A stretch of DNA of 64,000 bases from Chitinophagales bacterium (GCA_017303475.1 JAFLBO010000007.1:38501-102500), one strand, 5' to 3'; counted from the stretch's first letter, positions 52,821 to 60,787 are shown. Translations and numbers: made by a program. Notes: a model not told the origin generated them from the sequence alone.

Positions 52821-53924
52821 CTAAACCACTTCGAAGGAGCAATCGTTCAGAGCTGTGCCATTCACCAGGATAGACAGTTTATGTTTGCCAGGAAAATGTT
52901 TACGAGTGGTAAAATCCTGAAAGCGCTGATATTTTTCCAGCAAAAGGCTCTGGCCGGCGCCCAGTGTACATTCTTTTATTTTAAACACTTTAATGGATGT
53001 TTTACCGGAAAGAGTCTGATAATCAATGGCATATTCCAATCTGATAGCCGCAGATGAGTCAGCATTGTTCACTATCCGGAAAGCAAAATCCAATCGCCCG
53101 CCAATGGCTACTTGGGATGTGCAGCTCAGGTCTTGAATTTGGATGCCTTCCACCCCTTTTTGGTAACCAAAATGAGCCAGCGCATTGGCATTTCCTTTTT
53201 TGAGCAAGCCCCGGCAGGCATGACGAACGATCCAGTCGGTTTCGGGATTTTGCCCCAGCCAGCGAGCCGCAATGTCCAGCACAATGTTCGGGTGATCCTT
53301 GGCAATATCGTTCAGGTTGTTGGCTACGGAACGCCTGACCGTTTCTGCGGGGTCGTTTTTCAGCCTTTCCAGAATGGGCAAAATAGGAGCAGGGTCGCGT
53401 TTCAGCGCGGGTACACCCATCCCCCAGGGCAAACGTGGGCGAATGCCTTCGCTACTCAAGCGGCGCACCATGGGGCTGCTATGTTCTGACCAGAGCAGCA
53501 TTTGCCGGTAAATTCGCTCTGGGTAGTGTTGTAAAAAAGGGCGGACGGCAAATTCCGCACTGCTCCAGCGGGTGAGGGTTTCCAGTGCTGGAATGGAAAC
53601 ATCCGGGTGTGCTACGCCAAATGCCTCCACAAAATCCGGCAGGAATGTGTATTCAAAGGTGAGTTTTTCGCCGTGTTGATCCAGATACCGTTCGGTGGTT
53701 CCCACCAAAACCTGCAGGGCATCCGGATACTCGGGGGGTAAATACTCGCGCAATACCTGACTGATGCGCCGAACGCGTTGTTTGAGTTCCAGGGGTTCCC
53801 ATTGCTCATCGAACAGATGTTGCAGGAATTGTTTTTCCCGGAATGTTGGAAAAACGGCTCTTAATTCCACCGTAAACGGCTCGATCAGGCGGCGGGAAAA
53901 GATATTTTTTAATGGTTCGGCCAT
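52821..53924 (-). CDS. AlkC-like DNA alkylation repair protein (HEAT-like repeats plus Ig-like domain)
   Basis: A 367-residue DNA glycosylase-like protein. Residues about 1-250 are HEAT-like repeats of the AlkC/AlkD superfamily (LSSEGIRPRLPWGMGVPALK, AETVRRSVANNLNDIAKDHP, WIVRHACRGLLKKGN). Residues about 265-367 (GGRLDFAFRIVNNADSSAAI to GKHKLSILVNG) form the Ig-like domain that marks the AlkC branch. AlkC removes N3-methylated bases from DNA; activity here is inferred from domain order. It follows tcdA by 15 bases on the same strand and is probably co-transcribed with it. Confidence 0.82.
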   Translation of the reverse strand: MAEPLKNIFSRRLIEPFTVELRAVFPTFREKQFLQHLFDEQWEPLELKQRVRRISQVLREYLPPEYPDALQVLVGTTERYLDQHGEKLTFEYTFLPDFVEAFGVAHPDVSIPALETLTRWSSAEFAVRPFLQHYPERIYRQMLLWSEHSSPMVRRLSSEGIRPRLPWGMGVPALKRDPAPILPILERLKNDPAETVRRSVANNLNDIAKDHPNIVLDIAARWLGQNPETDWIVRHACRGLLKKGNANALAHFGYQKGVEGIQIQDLSCTSQVAIGGRLDFAFRIVNNADSSAAIRLEYAIDYQTLSGKTSIKVFKIKECTLGAGQSLLLEKYQRFQDFTTRKHFPGKHKLSILVNGTALNDCSFEVV

Positions 53925-53939
53925 TGGGAAAAGGAGGGG

Positions 53940-54677
53940 TTATCGGCCCAGCATATCGCGCACTACCACGCTGGCCATGTTGAGTCCGAACAAGGCAGGG
54001 ATGTAGGAGCAAGTGCCGTAAAAAGATTTTTTAAAACGAGCTTCGGTAGTCATCATGTGTTCTTTGCTCACCAGTTCAGAGCTGAAAACCACTGTTACGC
54101 CGCGGTACACACCTTTGCGTTTTAGTCCTTTGCGCACCTGCTGGGCAAACGGACAATTGTAGGATTCTGAGAGATCTGCTACTTGAACTTTGGAGGGATC
54201 TACCCGGCCGCCGGCGCCCATACTGCTCACTACACGTACGCCTTTTTGTTTGCAGGTTACAATAATGTATTGCTTGGGCTGAATGGAGTCAATGCAATCA
54301 AACACATAATCGAAATCATTGGTAATCAATTTCTTAACAGAATCTGGCGTGAGAAATTCATCATGAACGGTGAGGTTGAGCTCGGGGTTTATATCGCGCA
54401 TACGATCAGCCATTACATCAGTTTTGCGTTTGCCAACGGTGCTGTGCAAAGCCGGCAACTGGCGGTTCGTATTGCTTAAATCCACAGTATCACCGTCTAC
54501 AATGGTCATGTTACCCACGCCTGCACGCGCCAGAAATTCGGCGGCAAAACTGCCTACTCCACCCAGGCCAATAACCATAACCCGCAGGTTTTTCATCCGT
54601 TCCAGCGCTTCAGCGCCCATTAAGAGTTCCGTGCGTTGCAACCATGCAGGCGCCGAAGCTGTTTCTTCCATTGTCAT
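53940..54677 (-). CDS. tcdA: tRNA threonylcarbamoyladenosine dehydratase (ThiF/E1-like)
   Basis: ATP-dependent cyclisation of t6A37 in tRNA to ct6A. A 245-residue E1-like protein: the nucleotide loop VMVIGLGGVGSFAAEFLARAG, DGDTVDLSNTNRQLPAL, and the adenylation DCIDSIQPKQ region match TcdA (CsdL). The long C-terminal helical tail with SSMGAGGRVDPSKV and KRKGVYRGVTVVFSSE fits TcdA better than ThiF or MoeB. ATG at 54677; an alternative ATG lies two codons later. It forms a two-gene unit with the AlkC-like gene. Confidence 0.9.
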   Translation of the reverse strand: MTMEETASAPAWLQRTELLMGAEALERMKNLRVMVIGLGGVGSFAAEFLARAGVGNMTIVDGDTVDLSNTNRQLPALHSTVGKRKTDVMADRMRDINPELNLTVHDEFLTPDSVKKLITNDFDYVFDCIDSIQPKQYIIVTCKQKGVRVVSSMGAGGRVDPSKVQVADLSESYNCPFAQQVRKGLKRKGVYRGVTVVFSSELVSKEHMMTTEARFKKSFYGTCSYIPALFGLNMASVVVRDMLGR

Positions 54678-54686
54678 TCCAGATTG

Positions 54687-54694
54687 TAATTTTG
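54687..54694 (+). promoter_or_regulatory. TAATTTTG promoter element for rfaE2
   Basis: A perfect TAnnTTTG word in the gap between divergent tcdA and rfaE2; the leader to the ATG at 54795 would be about 95 bases and include the CCCGCCGGTAC motif. Confidence 0.45.
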
Positions 54695-54734
54695 CGGCAA
54701 AAATAATGTTTATTTGGGATCAGCCCCAGCCCCA

Positions 54735-54784
54735 GCCCCCAAGGGGGCTCCCCTTCAAACATCGGCATCTAAACCCGCCGGTAC
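54735..54784. repeat. Composite repeat: AAGGGGGC hairpin and CCCGCCGGTAC motif
   Basis: CCCCCAAGGGGGCTCCCCTT, a single CTTCAAAC, then CATCGGCATCTAAACCCGCC and GGTAC; a shorter version of the element before tatC. The motif ends exactly 10 bases before the rfaE2 ATG. Confidence 0.75.
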
Positions 54785-54794
54785 ATTAAAGCTC

Positions 54795-55289
54795 ATGTCT
54801 TCCTTCTCTCATATCCAACATAAAATCCACACCATCGAAACGATTCCGGCGGCATTGTCGGAATGGCGCGCTCAAGGCAACCGTTTGGTGTTCACTAATG
54901 GCTGTTTTGATCTGCTGCATTTCGGGCATTTGCATTATCTGGCAGAGGCGCGCGATTTGGGAGAACGACTTATTGTGGGCATGAACAGCGGCGCCTCCGT
55001 GAGCCGACTGAAAGGTCCACACCGACCCATCAACGATGAACTCACGCGCACGCACCTGATGGCTGCCCTTGAGGTGGTAGACGCCGTAATTTTGTTTGAA
55101 GAAGATACGCCTTACCAGCTCATTCAGCTCATTCAGCCAGATATCCTCGTTAAAGGAGGCGACTGGAAACCAGAGCAGATCGTTGGCTCAGATATCGTTT
55201 GGGCCCGCGGCGGACAGGTGCTGAGTTTACCGTTTATCACGGGTTATTCCACTACCAATATTGAGCAGAAAATTCTTAAAGGACGATGA
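54795..55289 (+). CDS. rfaE2: D-glycero-beta-D-manno-heptose 1-phosphate adenylyltransferase
   Basis: Adds an adenylyl group to heptose 1-phosphate for ADP-heptose, a lipopolysaccharide precursor. The 164-residue nucleotidyltransferase shows FTNGCFDLLHFGHLHYLAEA (HxGH motif) and ends VLSLPFITGYSTTNIEQKI, typical of the stand-alone C-terminal half of HldE. The kinase half is not in the window. The start MSSFSHIQHK at 54795 is chosen; upstream in-frame codons translate repeat DNA. The stop codon (GGACGATGA) is part of the phrase repeat that follows. Confidence 0.93.
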   Translation: MSSFSHIQHKIHTIETIPAALSEWRAQGNRLVFTNGCFDLLHFGHLHYLAEARDLGERLIVGMNSGASVSRLKGPHRPINDELTRTHLMAALEVVDAVILFEEDTPYQLIQLIQPDILVKGGDWKPEQIVGSDIVWARGGQVLSLPFITGYSTTNIEQKILKGR

Positions 55290-55464
55290 ACGATGGACGA
55301 TGGGATGGTGAACGATGGCGTAACCACTGACGATGCCTTGTCACCTTGAGCGCAGCGAAGGGTCTGATGTTATTTAATTGTAATGGGCACTATATTTCGA
55401 GTGTTTATGACATTCTCCTTTAACTCAGGTAGGAGAGGCTTCGCCACCGTCCACCGTTCACCGT
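55283..55464. repeat. Dispersed repeat B: second copy of the repeat at 43771-44013
   Basis: 55321-55420 matches 43801-43900 at about 95 of 100 positions, including GGGTCTGATGTTATTTAATT and the core TGGGCACTATATTTCGAG. The right inverted arm present in copy A is missing here, so copy B looks like a deletion derivative. It begins inside the last codons of rfaE2 and ends at the M14 stop codon with CCGTCCACCGTTCACCG. Confidence 0.85.
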
Positions 55465-58080
55465 CTACTTCCGTTCCACCCCATCGCTGCTGATGAGGTT
55501 TCCGAAAAAGATTGCGTTAGCAAACAAGCGGTTGGTACCGTACCAAAAGGCCCGGAAATTGGGATTTCCCGGGAAGCAGATAATTTTTCCTTTTCCTTGT
55601 CCGCATACCACAGCAGCTGCAGCGCCGGAAGCAAAGGGTTTCTGCTGTGGATGAATGTATCCAGCAAGTAGTGGATTTTGGGTAAGGATGGCCGGTGTGG
55701 CGTATGGATTTTTAGCGGTTTCCACAAACAGGGTTTCAGTGAGGAACACCGGCAGTTTGGGTCTGCTGTACCCAAAACAAAGCGGGTGCGTGAGGTCCAG
55801 TTCCGCCTCAAAAATGGCGCCGGGCATATTGCGTGCGCCGCGATCTTCCGCAATTTGGCTGTATGGCCTGCGCTTGGCGGCATCATCCGGGAGGTTCCGG
55901 AATTCGAGGGCTGCCAATCCGGCAGTTTTGAGCCAACGAAGGGCGTTTCCGGTAGCCACAATGGTACCGCCGTTTTGCACAAACGCCTTTACTTTATCAG
56001 CCGATACGGATCCGTAATTGCCATCGGGCAAAACCAGCACATTGTAAGTTTCCAGATTGGCGCCATTGAAGCGGTCGGCATCCATCATAGTGAGCGGCAT
56101 ATTGTACCGGATGTCCAGCAGGTGCCATATTTCGCCGGCATCGGCAATGTTTACGCCGTTGCCGGTTAGCATCAGCACTTTAGGCATGCGTACCACCGGG
56201 AATTTGCTGCTGCCCAGATCCGGCCCGCCGGCAGTGAGACCGTTTTTGAGGGCAACCAAACCCGAAAACCGAGGTTCGTCAAATCGTTCATTGACTGTTA
56301 AGTCTAATCCTGCCTCAACCTTCAGTGTCTGCCGATCAGCCGGAATCACCAGCGAACCGGCAGCAAATTGTTGTCCTTCGGCTTCAAAAGGCTCCATAGC
56401 CACGTGTACCCGGTATCCCTCTTTTTGCAAACGATACAACAACCGGGGCATTTCATAGCCCGGATTGGGGAAAACGAAAGCGTAAATGCGGGATAAGTCC
56501 GTTAGCGGAGCATGTTCTTCCTGCCATTGAGGCTCCATGTGTGCATCAGGCACTTTTCCGCTCACAGCGGCCCAATGCAGCCCAAAGGCATCCGGCAAGG
56601 TCCAGGCAGATATGTCGTAAAATATACTGTCCTGAAACTGTGTCGGGCGCTCAAACATACTTCGGATGAGTCGGTACTGTGGCTGCTCCAGGGGAACAAA
56701 AAAACTTCCGGCGCTGAACACACCTTCCGTTGTATTGAAGTCTTTTCCCAGTTGATAGAAGCTGATCTTGTGTCTGCGCAGCATTTGCAGAAATGCAATA
56801 CAGGGCAATTCATCGGTTACATCGTAGCCAAAATTATTGGGTTTAGGGTCCCAGGAAGTACATTCCGTTTCGTTTCCAAAATCAAAAACATAACCTTTAA
56901 CGCTGCTTTTTCGGGCTTCTTCCAGGGCAGAAGTATAGAAATCGCGCAGGTAATCGTTGAGCTCAATCCGCATTTCGCCTACGGCTTTCAACGTAGATAG
57001 GGAGGTAATCACCTGGTTTCGGATGCTGTATGGAAAGGTGAGCAATCCGTTTTTTGTTTCCTGCTGAGTTCCTCTACTACTGGCTTGTTCAAACAAAATG
57101 CCGATACCGCCATTCACATCAGGATAAGTGGAGCCTTTGCCATAGTAGAAGTCGTCGAAGTTTTCTCCGGTGTAAAACAGCACCTGCTTTTGAGACAGGG
57201 CCTTGGCGTGGTATTCGGCAATTTTGGCGGTAAGTTGCTGGTTTTTGACAGGTGTAATCGGATTGACCCTGCTTGGTACACCTGGCTGGAAAAAGAAGGT
57301 GGATCCGCTGTCCATTTCGTGGTGATCAGTGAGCACATTGGGGTGCCATTCCTGAAAAATTTTCACTCTTCCTACCGATTCCGGTTGTTGCGATACCAGC
57401 CAGTCGCGGTTCAGATCAAAACCATAGTGGTTGGTGCGGCCGCGCGGCCAGGGCTCGTTGTATTCATCCCCGGCTGGGTCTGCCGAGGGGTTTTTGCTTT
57501 TCCTGCTGTTTACCCAGGAAGAAAAACGTTGCATACCATCGGGGTTGAAGCACGGATCGAACAAAATGACGGTATTGCGCAGGAGTTCTTCCACTTCTTT
57601 GGTTTGGGCGGCTGCCAGGTAATAGGCCACCAGGAGTGCGGCATGGCTGCCGCTTGTTTCATTGCCGTGGATGGAGTAGCCCATGTAGTTCACGGCAGGC
57701 ATGTTTTTCAGGTTCAGCTGCCTGCTTTCTGCGGGGCTCACCAGTTTAGCGCGTTCGGTTTTGATGTCCTCCAGTTTGGCGTGATTGGCCGGGTCGGTGA
57801 TGGTTAGGCATATGAGCGGCCGGTTTTCGTGTGAACGACCGTATTCCATCAGGGTAATGCGATCGCTGGCAGCGTCGAGTGCTTTCATGTACCCGATCAG
57901 CTGGTCGTGACTGGTATGCCACTGGCCAACTTCATACCCCAGCCAGGATGCCGGGGTGGGTATGGCGCTGTTGTAAGTTAACCTTGGCAGGTAATATTCC
58001 TGGTAAATTCCCTGGGCTGAAAGGCTGGAAGGAAGAAGGAAAAAGAGCGTCAGCAGACGGGTTAACCTGTTGATATACAT
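55465..58080 (-). CDS. Exported M14-family zinc carboxypeptidase
   Basis: An 871-residue secreted metallopeptidase. Signal peptide LTLFFLLPSSLSAQ. The M14 catalytic domain is at about 45-380: zinc ligands His138 and Glu141 in YSIHGNETSG, and the third histidine in the DHHEMDS segment near residue 253; GIGILFEQASS may carry the catalytic glutamate. The C-terminal third (VVRMPKVLMLTGNGVNIADA, YNVLVLPDGNYG) resembles a class I glutamine amidotransferase-like fold without a clear nucleophile. It lies four bases after the cupin gene stop, in a three-gene unit with the CPBP protease. Confidence 0.87.
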   Translation of the reverse strand: MYINRLTRLLTLFFLLPSSLSAQGIYQEYYLPRLTYNSAIPTPASWLGYEVGQWHTSHDQLIGYMKALDAASDRITLMEYGRSHENRPLICLTITDPANHAKLEDIKTERAKLVSPAESRQLNLKNMPAVNYMGYSIHGNETSGSHAALLVAYYLAAAQTKEVEELLRNTVILFDPCFNPDGMQRFSSWVNSRKSKNPSADPAGDEYNEPWPRGRTNHYGFDLNRDWLVSQQPESVGRVKIFQEWHPNVLTDHHEMDSGSTFFFQPGVPSRVNPITPVKNQQLTAKIAEYHAKALSQKQVLFYTGENFDDFYYGKGSTYPDVNGGIGILFEQASSRGTQQETKNGLLTFPYSIRNQVITSLSTLKAVGEMRIELNDYLRDFYTSALEEARKSSVKGYVFDFGNETECTSWDPKPNNFGYDVTDELPCIAFLQMLRRHKISFYQLGKDFNTTEGVFSAGSFFVPLEQPQYRLIRSMFERPTQFQDSIFYDISAWTLPDAFGLHWAAVSGKVPDAHMEPQWQEEHAPLTDLSRIYAFVFPNPGYEMPRLLYRLQKEGYRVHVAMEPFEAEGQQFAAGSLVIPADRQTLKVEAGLDLTVNERFDEPRFSGLVALKNGLTAGGPDLGSSKFPVVRMPKVLMLTGNGVNIADAGEIWHLLDIRYNMPLTMMDADRFNGANLETYNVLVLPDGNYGSVSADKVKAFVQNGGTIVATGNALRWLKTAGLAALEFRNLPDDAAKRRPYSQIAEDRGARNMPGAIFEAELDLTHPLCFGYSRPKLPVFLTETLFVETAKNPYATPAILTQNPLLAGYIHPQQKPFASGAAAAVVCGQGKGKIICFPGNPNFRAFWYGTNRLFANAIFFGNLISSDGVERK

Positions 58081-58084
58081 GGTA

Positions 58085-58408
58085 TTAAAACTTGTAATCT
58101 TCTCTGACTGGGTTAAAAACATCAATCACTTTACAATCGGAAAGTGCGATGGCGGAGTGTCGTGCATTGGAAGGAATAACCAATACATGGCCGGCTTGCA
58201 GCAGGTGTTTTACTCCTTCGACCGTGATTTCCAAGGCGCCTTCCAGCACGGTTGTGATTTGTTCGTGTACGTGATGGTGCTCCGGTAGTGTGCTGCCGGA
58301 GACAATATCCACATAACCGATGGTAACCTTTTCAGTATGTACAAAGCGTCCGGTGATGCCTTTAACCAGTTCGCGGGCAGGCAGGAGGTTTAGTTGATAA
58401 GGTGTCAT
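58085..58408 (-). CDS. Cupin-domain protein
   Basis: A 107-residue single cupin. The first motif is SGSTLPEHHHVHEQITTVLE, with three histidines and a glutamate for a metal; the second is LQAGHVLVIPSNARHSAI. Small cupins of this form bind or oxidise small ligands; substrate unknown. Its ATG overlaps the CPBP stop codon by four bases (ATGA), and the M14 start follows its own stop after four bases, so the three genes form a tight operon. Confidence 0.88.
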   Translation of the reverse strand: MTPYQLNLLPARELVKGITGRFVHTEKVTIGYVDIVSGSTLPEHHHVHEQITTVLEGALEITVEGVKHLLQAGHVLVIPSNARHSAIALSDCKVIDVFNPVREDYKF

Positions 58409-59355
58409 GTTGCAGTAGCGTTTTTAGCCAGATTTTGCTGTATGAGGCGAACAACGGCCAATACCATAAAAAGGGAAATAGCAGCAAATGGCCAGGGCAC
58501 CTGCACATCTTTTTCCAGATCAACGGCCGTTAGGTCTTGTTTGTACAGGTATTGTCCGAGCACTTGCAGGCCATTGTTGAAAAAATGGCAAAGTACGGGT
58601 ACCCAGAAATTTTGGGTTTGCCAGTAGAGCCAGCCCAGTATAAAACCCAGCAACATTCTGGGGATGAAACCTTCGAATTGCATGTGGGCGGCGCTGAAGA
58701 TGACCGACGCGAGCAGGATGGCCGTCCATGGGTTTGGAATCCGGCGCATGAGTTGTTGCTGGATGACGCCACGGAACACCAGTTCTTCGCCCAGGGCCGG
58801 CAGCAGGGCTATGAGGCTGAGGTTTGCCAGCAACTCGCCGATATGTTCCATTTGAAGCAGACCCTTGAGGGCCGTTTCGGCCTGGTCTTCGGCGCTTTTG
58901 AAGAGTTCGGGCAGGGGAAGCTGCTGATTCAGGTTCAGGGTATAGAGCACCAGAGGTACCGACACCAGCATGAGCAGCAGACTAAGCAGCAGGGTGGAGG
59001 CTGGAGGCCAGTTTCGGCTGCGCAAATAATCCGGCCAACTGGTGCGGTTTTGGGTAATGCCGCGGTAAAAAATCCAGACCGTTAGTGCTCCTGAACCAAA
59101 AAACCCAAAAAAATGAGCCATACCCAGTTGCAGGCGTACCTGCCAGCGCTCTGGTGCGGGTGAGGTTTCGTGGAGCGCCAGTTGTGGATCCCAGCCCAGT
59201 GTTTTGCATATCAGCATATACAGCAGCATACCTGCCCCGGAGCACAGGATCATCAATCCGATTTGCGCCAGCAACACCTGAGCTACCATGGGTTCAGGCA
59301 GCCGGGGCGCCTGTATTGGAGATTCGCCGGGCAGAATGGTTTCGTTATCTTCCAT
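58405..59355 (-). CDS. CPBP-family intramembrane metalloprotease
   Basis: A 316-residue inner-membrane protein with about seven to eight helices. The active-site motif is LPALGEELVFRGVIQQQL (EExxxR), then SAAHMQFEGFIPRMLLGF and LCHFFNN supply further catalytic histidines and asparagine. Family members are Abi/CAAX-like (Rce1-type) proteases, some involved in prenyl-protein processing or peptide maturation; the substrate is unknown. The start is MEDNETILPG at 59355. First gene of the operon with the cupin and M14 genes. Confidence 0.88.
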   Translation of the reverse strand: MEDNETILPGESPIQAPRLPEPMVAQVLLAQIGLMILCSGAGMLLYMLICKTLGWDPQLALHETSPAPERWQVRLQLGMAHFFGFFGSGALTVWIFYRGITQNRTSWPDYLRSRNWPPASTLLLSLLLMLVSVPLVLYTLNLNQQLPLPELFKSAEDQAETALKGLLQMEHIGELLANLSLIALLPALGEELVFRGVIQQQLMRRIPNPWTAILLASVIFSAAHMQFEGFIPRMLLGFILGWLYWQTQNFWVPVLCHFFNNGLQVLGQYLYKQDLTAVDLEKDVQVPWPFAAISLFMVLAVVRLIQQNLAKNATAT

Positions 59356-59399
59356 AGACCTACATTTGTGCCGCAAGGTATGAGGCTGGGGGGATAGGT

Positions 59400-59695
59400 G
59401 GGTTATTAAAGGTCATTTAAGAGTCATTTGGGTCATTTAGAGTCATTTATAGGTCATTTGGGTCATTTAGAGTCATTTATAGGTCATTTACCTATCGTGG
59501 GTTGTCATCCCGATACTTGGGATGACAACCCACGATAGGTAAATGACCCAAATGACCTAAATAGCCCCCAATGACCCCCTAAATGCCCCTAAATGACCCC
59601 CTAAATGACCCTAAATGACCCCTAAATGACCCCCTAAATGACCCTAAATGACCCCTAAATGACCCCCAATGACCTCCTAAATGACTAAAAAAATG
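59400..59695. repeat. Tandem array of AAATGACC/GGTCATTT units with a 29-bp inverted repeat
   Basis: The gap before pdxJ is almost entirely the unit AAATGACC(C/T) and its complement. Perfect arms 59482-59510 and 59519-59547 (with TACCTATCGTGGGTTGTCAT) enclose an 8-base loop. The array continues with about 14 TAAATGACC(C/T) units up to the pdxJ start, and its last units merge with the start codon (AAATGACT). Confidence 0.85.
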
Positions 59696-60406
59696 ACTCG
59701 TTTAAGCGTAAACATCAACAAAATTGCCCTGCTTAGAAATTCACGGGGTAGCAATCTGCCCAATCTGGTGCAGGCGGCTAAAGACATTGAATCCTTTGGC
59801 GCAGAGGGTATTACGGTGCACCCCAGGCCGGATCAGCGACATATCCGTTACGACGATATTCCGGCGCTTAAAGCCGTGGTAACCACAGAGTTTAACATAG
59901 AAGGCAAGCCGGCGCCCTCGTTTATGGAACTTGTGCTGGCCAATCCGCCACATCAGTGCACCCTGGTTCCTGATACCGACAACCAGCTCACCAGCGATCA
60001 TGGTTGGGATACTGTCAACCAGCAATCGGAGTTAAGGGAAGTGGTGGATGAATTGCATAAAAAAGGCATCAGGGTGTCGGTATTTGTTGATCCGGTGGCG
60101 GCTATGGTTGAGGGCGCCAAAAAAGCCGGCGCTGATCGGGTGGAGTTTTACACCGGTCCATTTGCCCATGATTTTAGCGCTAATCCGCAGGCAGCGGTTC
60201 AGGCCTACACCGAAGCAGCCAGGGTGGCCAATGAGTTAGGAGTAGGCATCAATGCCGGACACGATCTTAACCTGCACAATCTTCGGTTCTTTCGCGACAA
60301 TTGTCCACAATTACTAGAGGTAAGTATCGGACACGCCCTGATTGCGGATGCCTTATATTATGGCTTGGAGAACACCATCCGGATGTATTTACGTCAATTA
60401 AGGTAA
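59693..60406 (+). CDS. pdxJ: Pyridoxine 5'-phosphate synthase
   Basis: Condenses 1-deoxy-D-xylulose 5-phosphate with 3-amino-1-hydroxyacetone phosphate to make pyridoxine phosphate (vitamin B6). The 237-residue TIM barrel shows TRLSVNINKIALLRNSRG, EGITVHPRPDQRHIRYDD, and the late GINAGHDLNLHNL. The ATG at 59693 gives the usual MTRLSVNINKIA start; another in-frame ATG lies at 59681 inside the tandem array. The start codon itself is one of the ATGAC units of that array. Confidence 0.95.
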   Translation: MTRLSVNINKIALLRNSRGSNLPNLVQAAKDIESFGAEGITVHPRPDQRHIRYDDIPALKAVVTTEFNIEGKPAPSFMELVLANPPHQCTLVPDTDNQLTSDHGWDTVNQQSELREVVDELHKKGIRVSVFVDPVAAMVEGAKKAGADRVEFYTGPFAHDFSANPQAAVQAYTEAARVANELGVGINAGHDLNLHNLRFFRDNCPQLLEVSIGHALIADALYYGLENTIRMYLRQLR

Positions 60407-60566
60407 GTTTTAACTGTTGGCTGCGATATTTCGCTATTGCAACATTTGAAGTGTCTGAATTTTAAAGCATTGATTTTCAATGTTTTAAAATAAAATAGCT
60501 TTACTATTATTTTTAGGTGTATTAAAAAAACGTTAATTCTTTTTTTCCTTTGTAAAGTAAGCAGTT

Positions 60567-60574
60567 TACCTTTG
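60567..60574 (+). promoter_or_regulatory. TACCTTTG promoter element for the susC-like gene
   Basis: A perfect TAnnTTTG word in an AT-rich stretch; transcription would start near 60580 and yield a leader of about 205 bases containing a terminator-like hairpin. Confidence 0.5.
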
Positions 60575-60636
60575 GTCGTTCCGAGTATTGCCTGCAATGG
60601 CAAAATATTCTATTCCGGTAACCAGCTCAAACTTTC

Positions 60637-60700
60637 AAAAGCCGCTTGAAAACAGGTTGTTATCCCCTCTCGGGGTACGCTGTTTCAAGTGGCTTTTTTT
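60637..60700 (+). terminator. Terminator-like hairpin in the susC leader
   Basis: AAAAGCCGCTTGAAAACAG (60637-60655) pairs with CTGTTTCAAGTGGCTTTT (60680-60697) with one bulge and one G-U; a smaller hairpin CCCCTCTCGGGG (60664-60675) sits inside. A run of seven T (60694-60700) follows. It lies between the predicted promoter and the start codon at 60788, so it is either an attenuator or a terminator for upstream transcription. Confidence 0.6.
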
Positions 60701-60787
60701 CTGGTTCCGGAAGAACTTTTTAATCATCAACATCCGCAAGGATACACTAACAAATTCACACATTTTTTTCACCAAATCAACTTTCGT

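Noticed and set aside
59400..59695. CRISPR-like array in the AAATGACC region
   Set aside because: Units are 8-11 bases with no unique spacers of regular length and no cas genes nearby; it is a simple tandem repeat.
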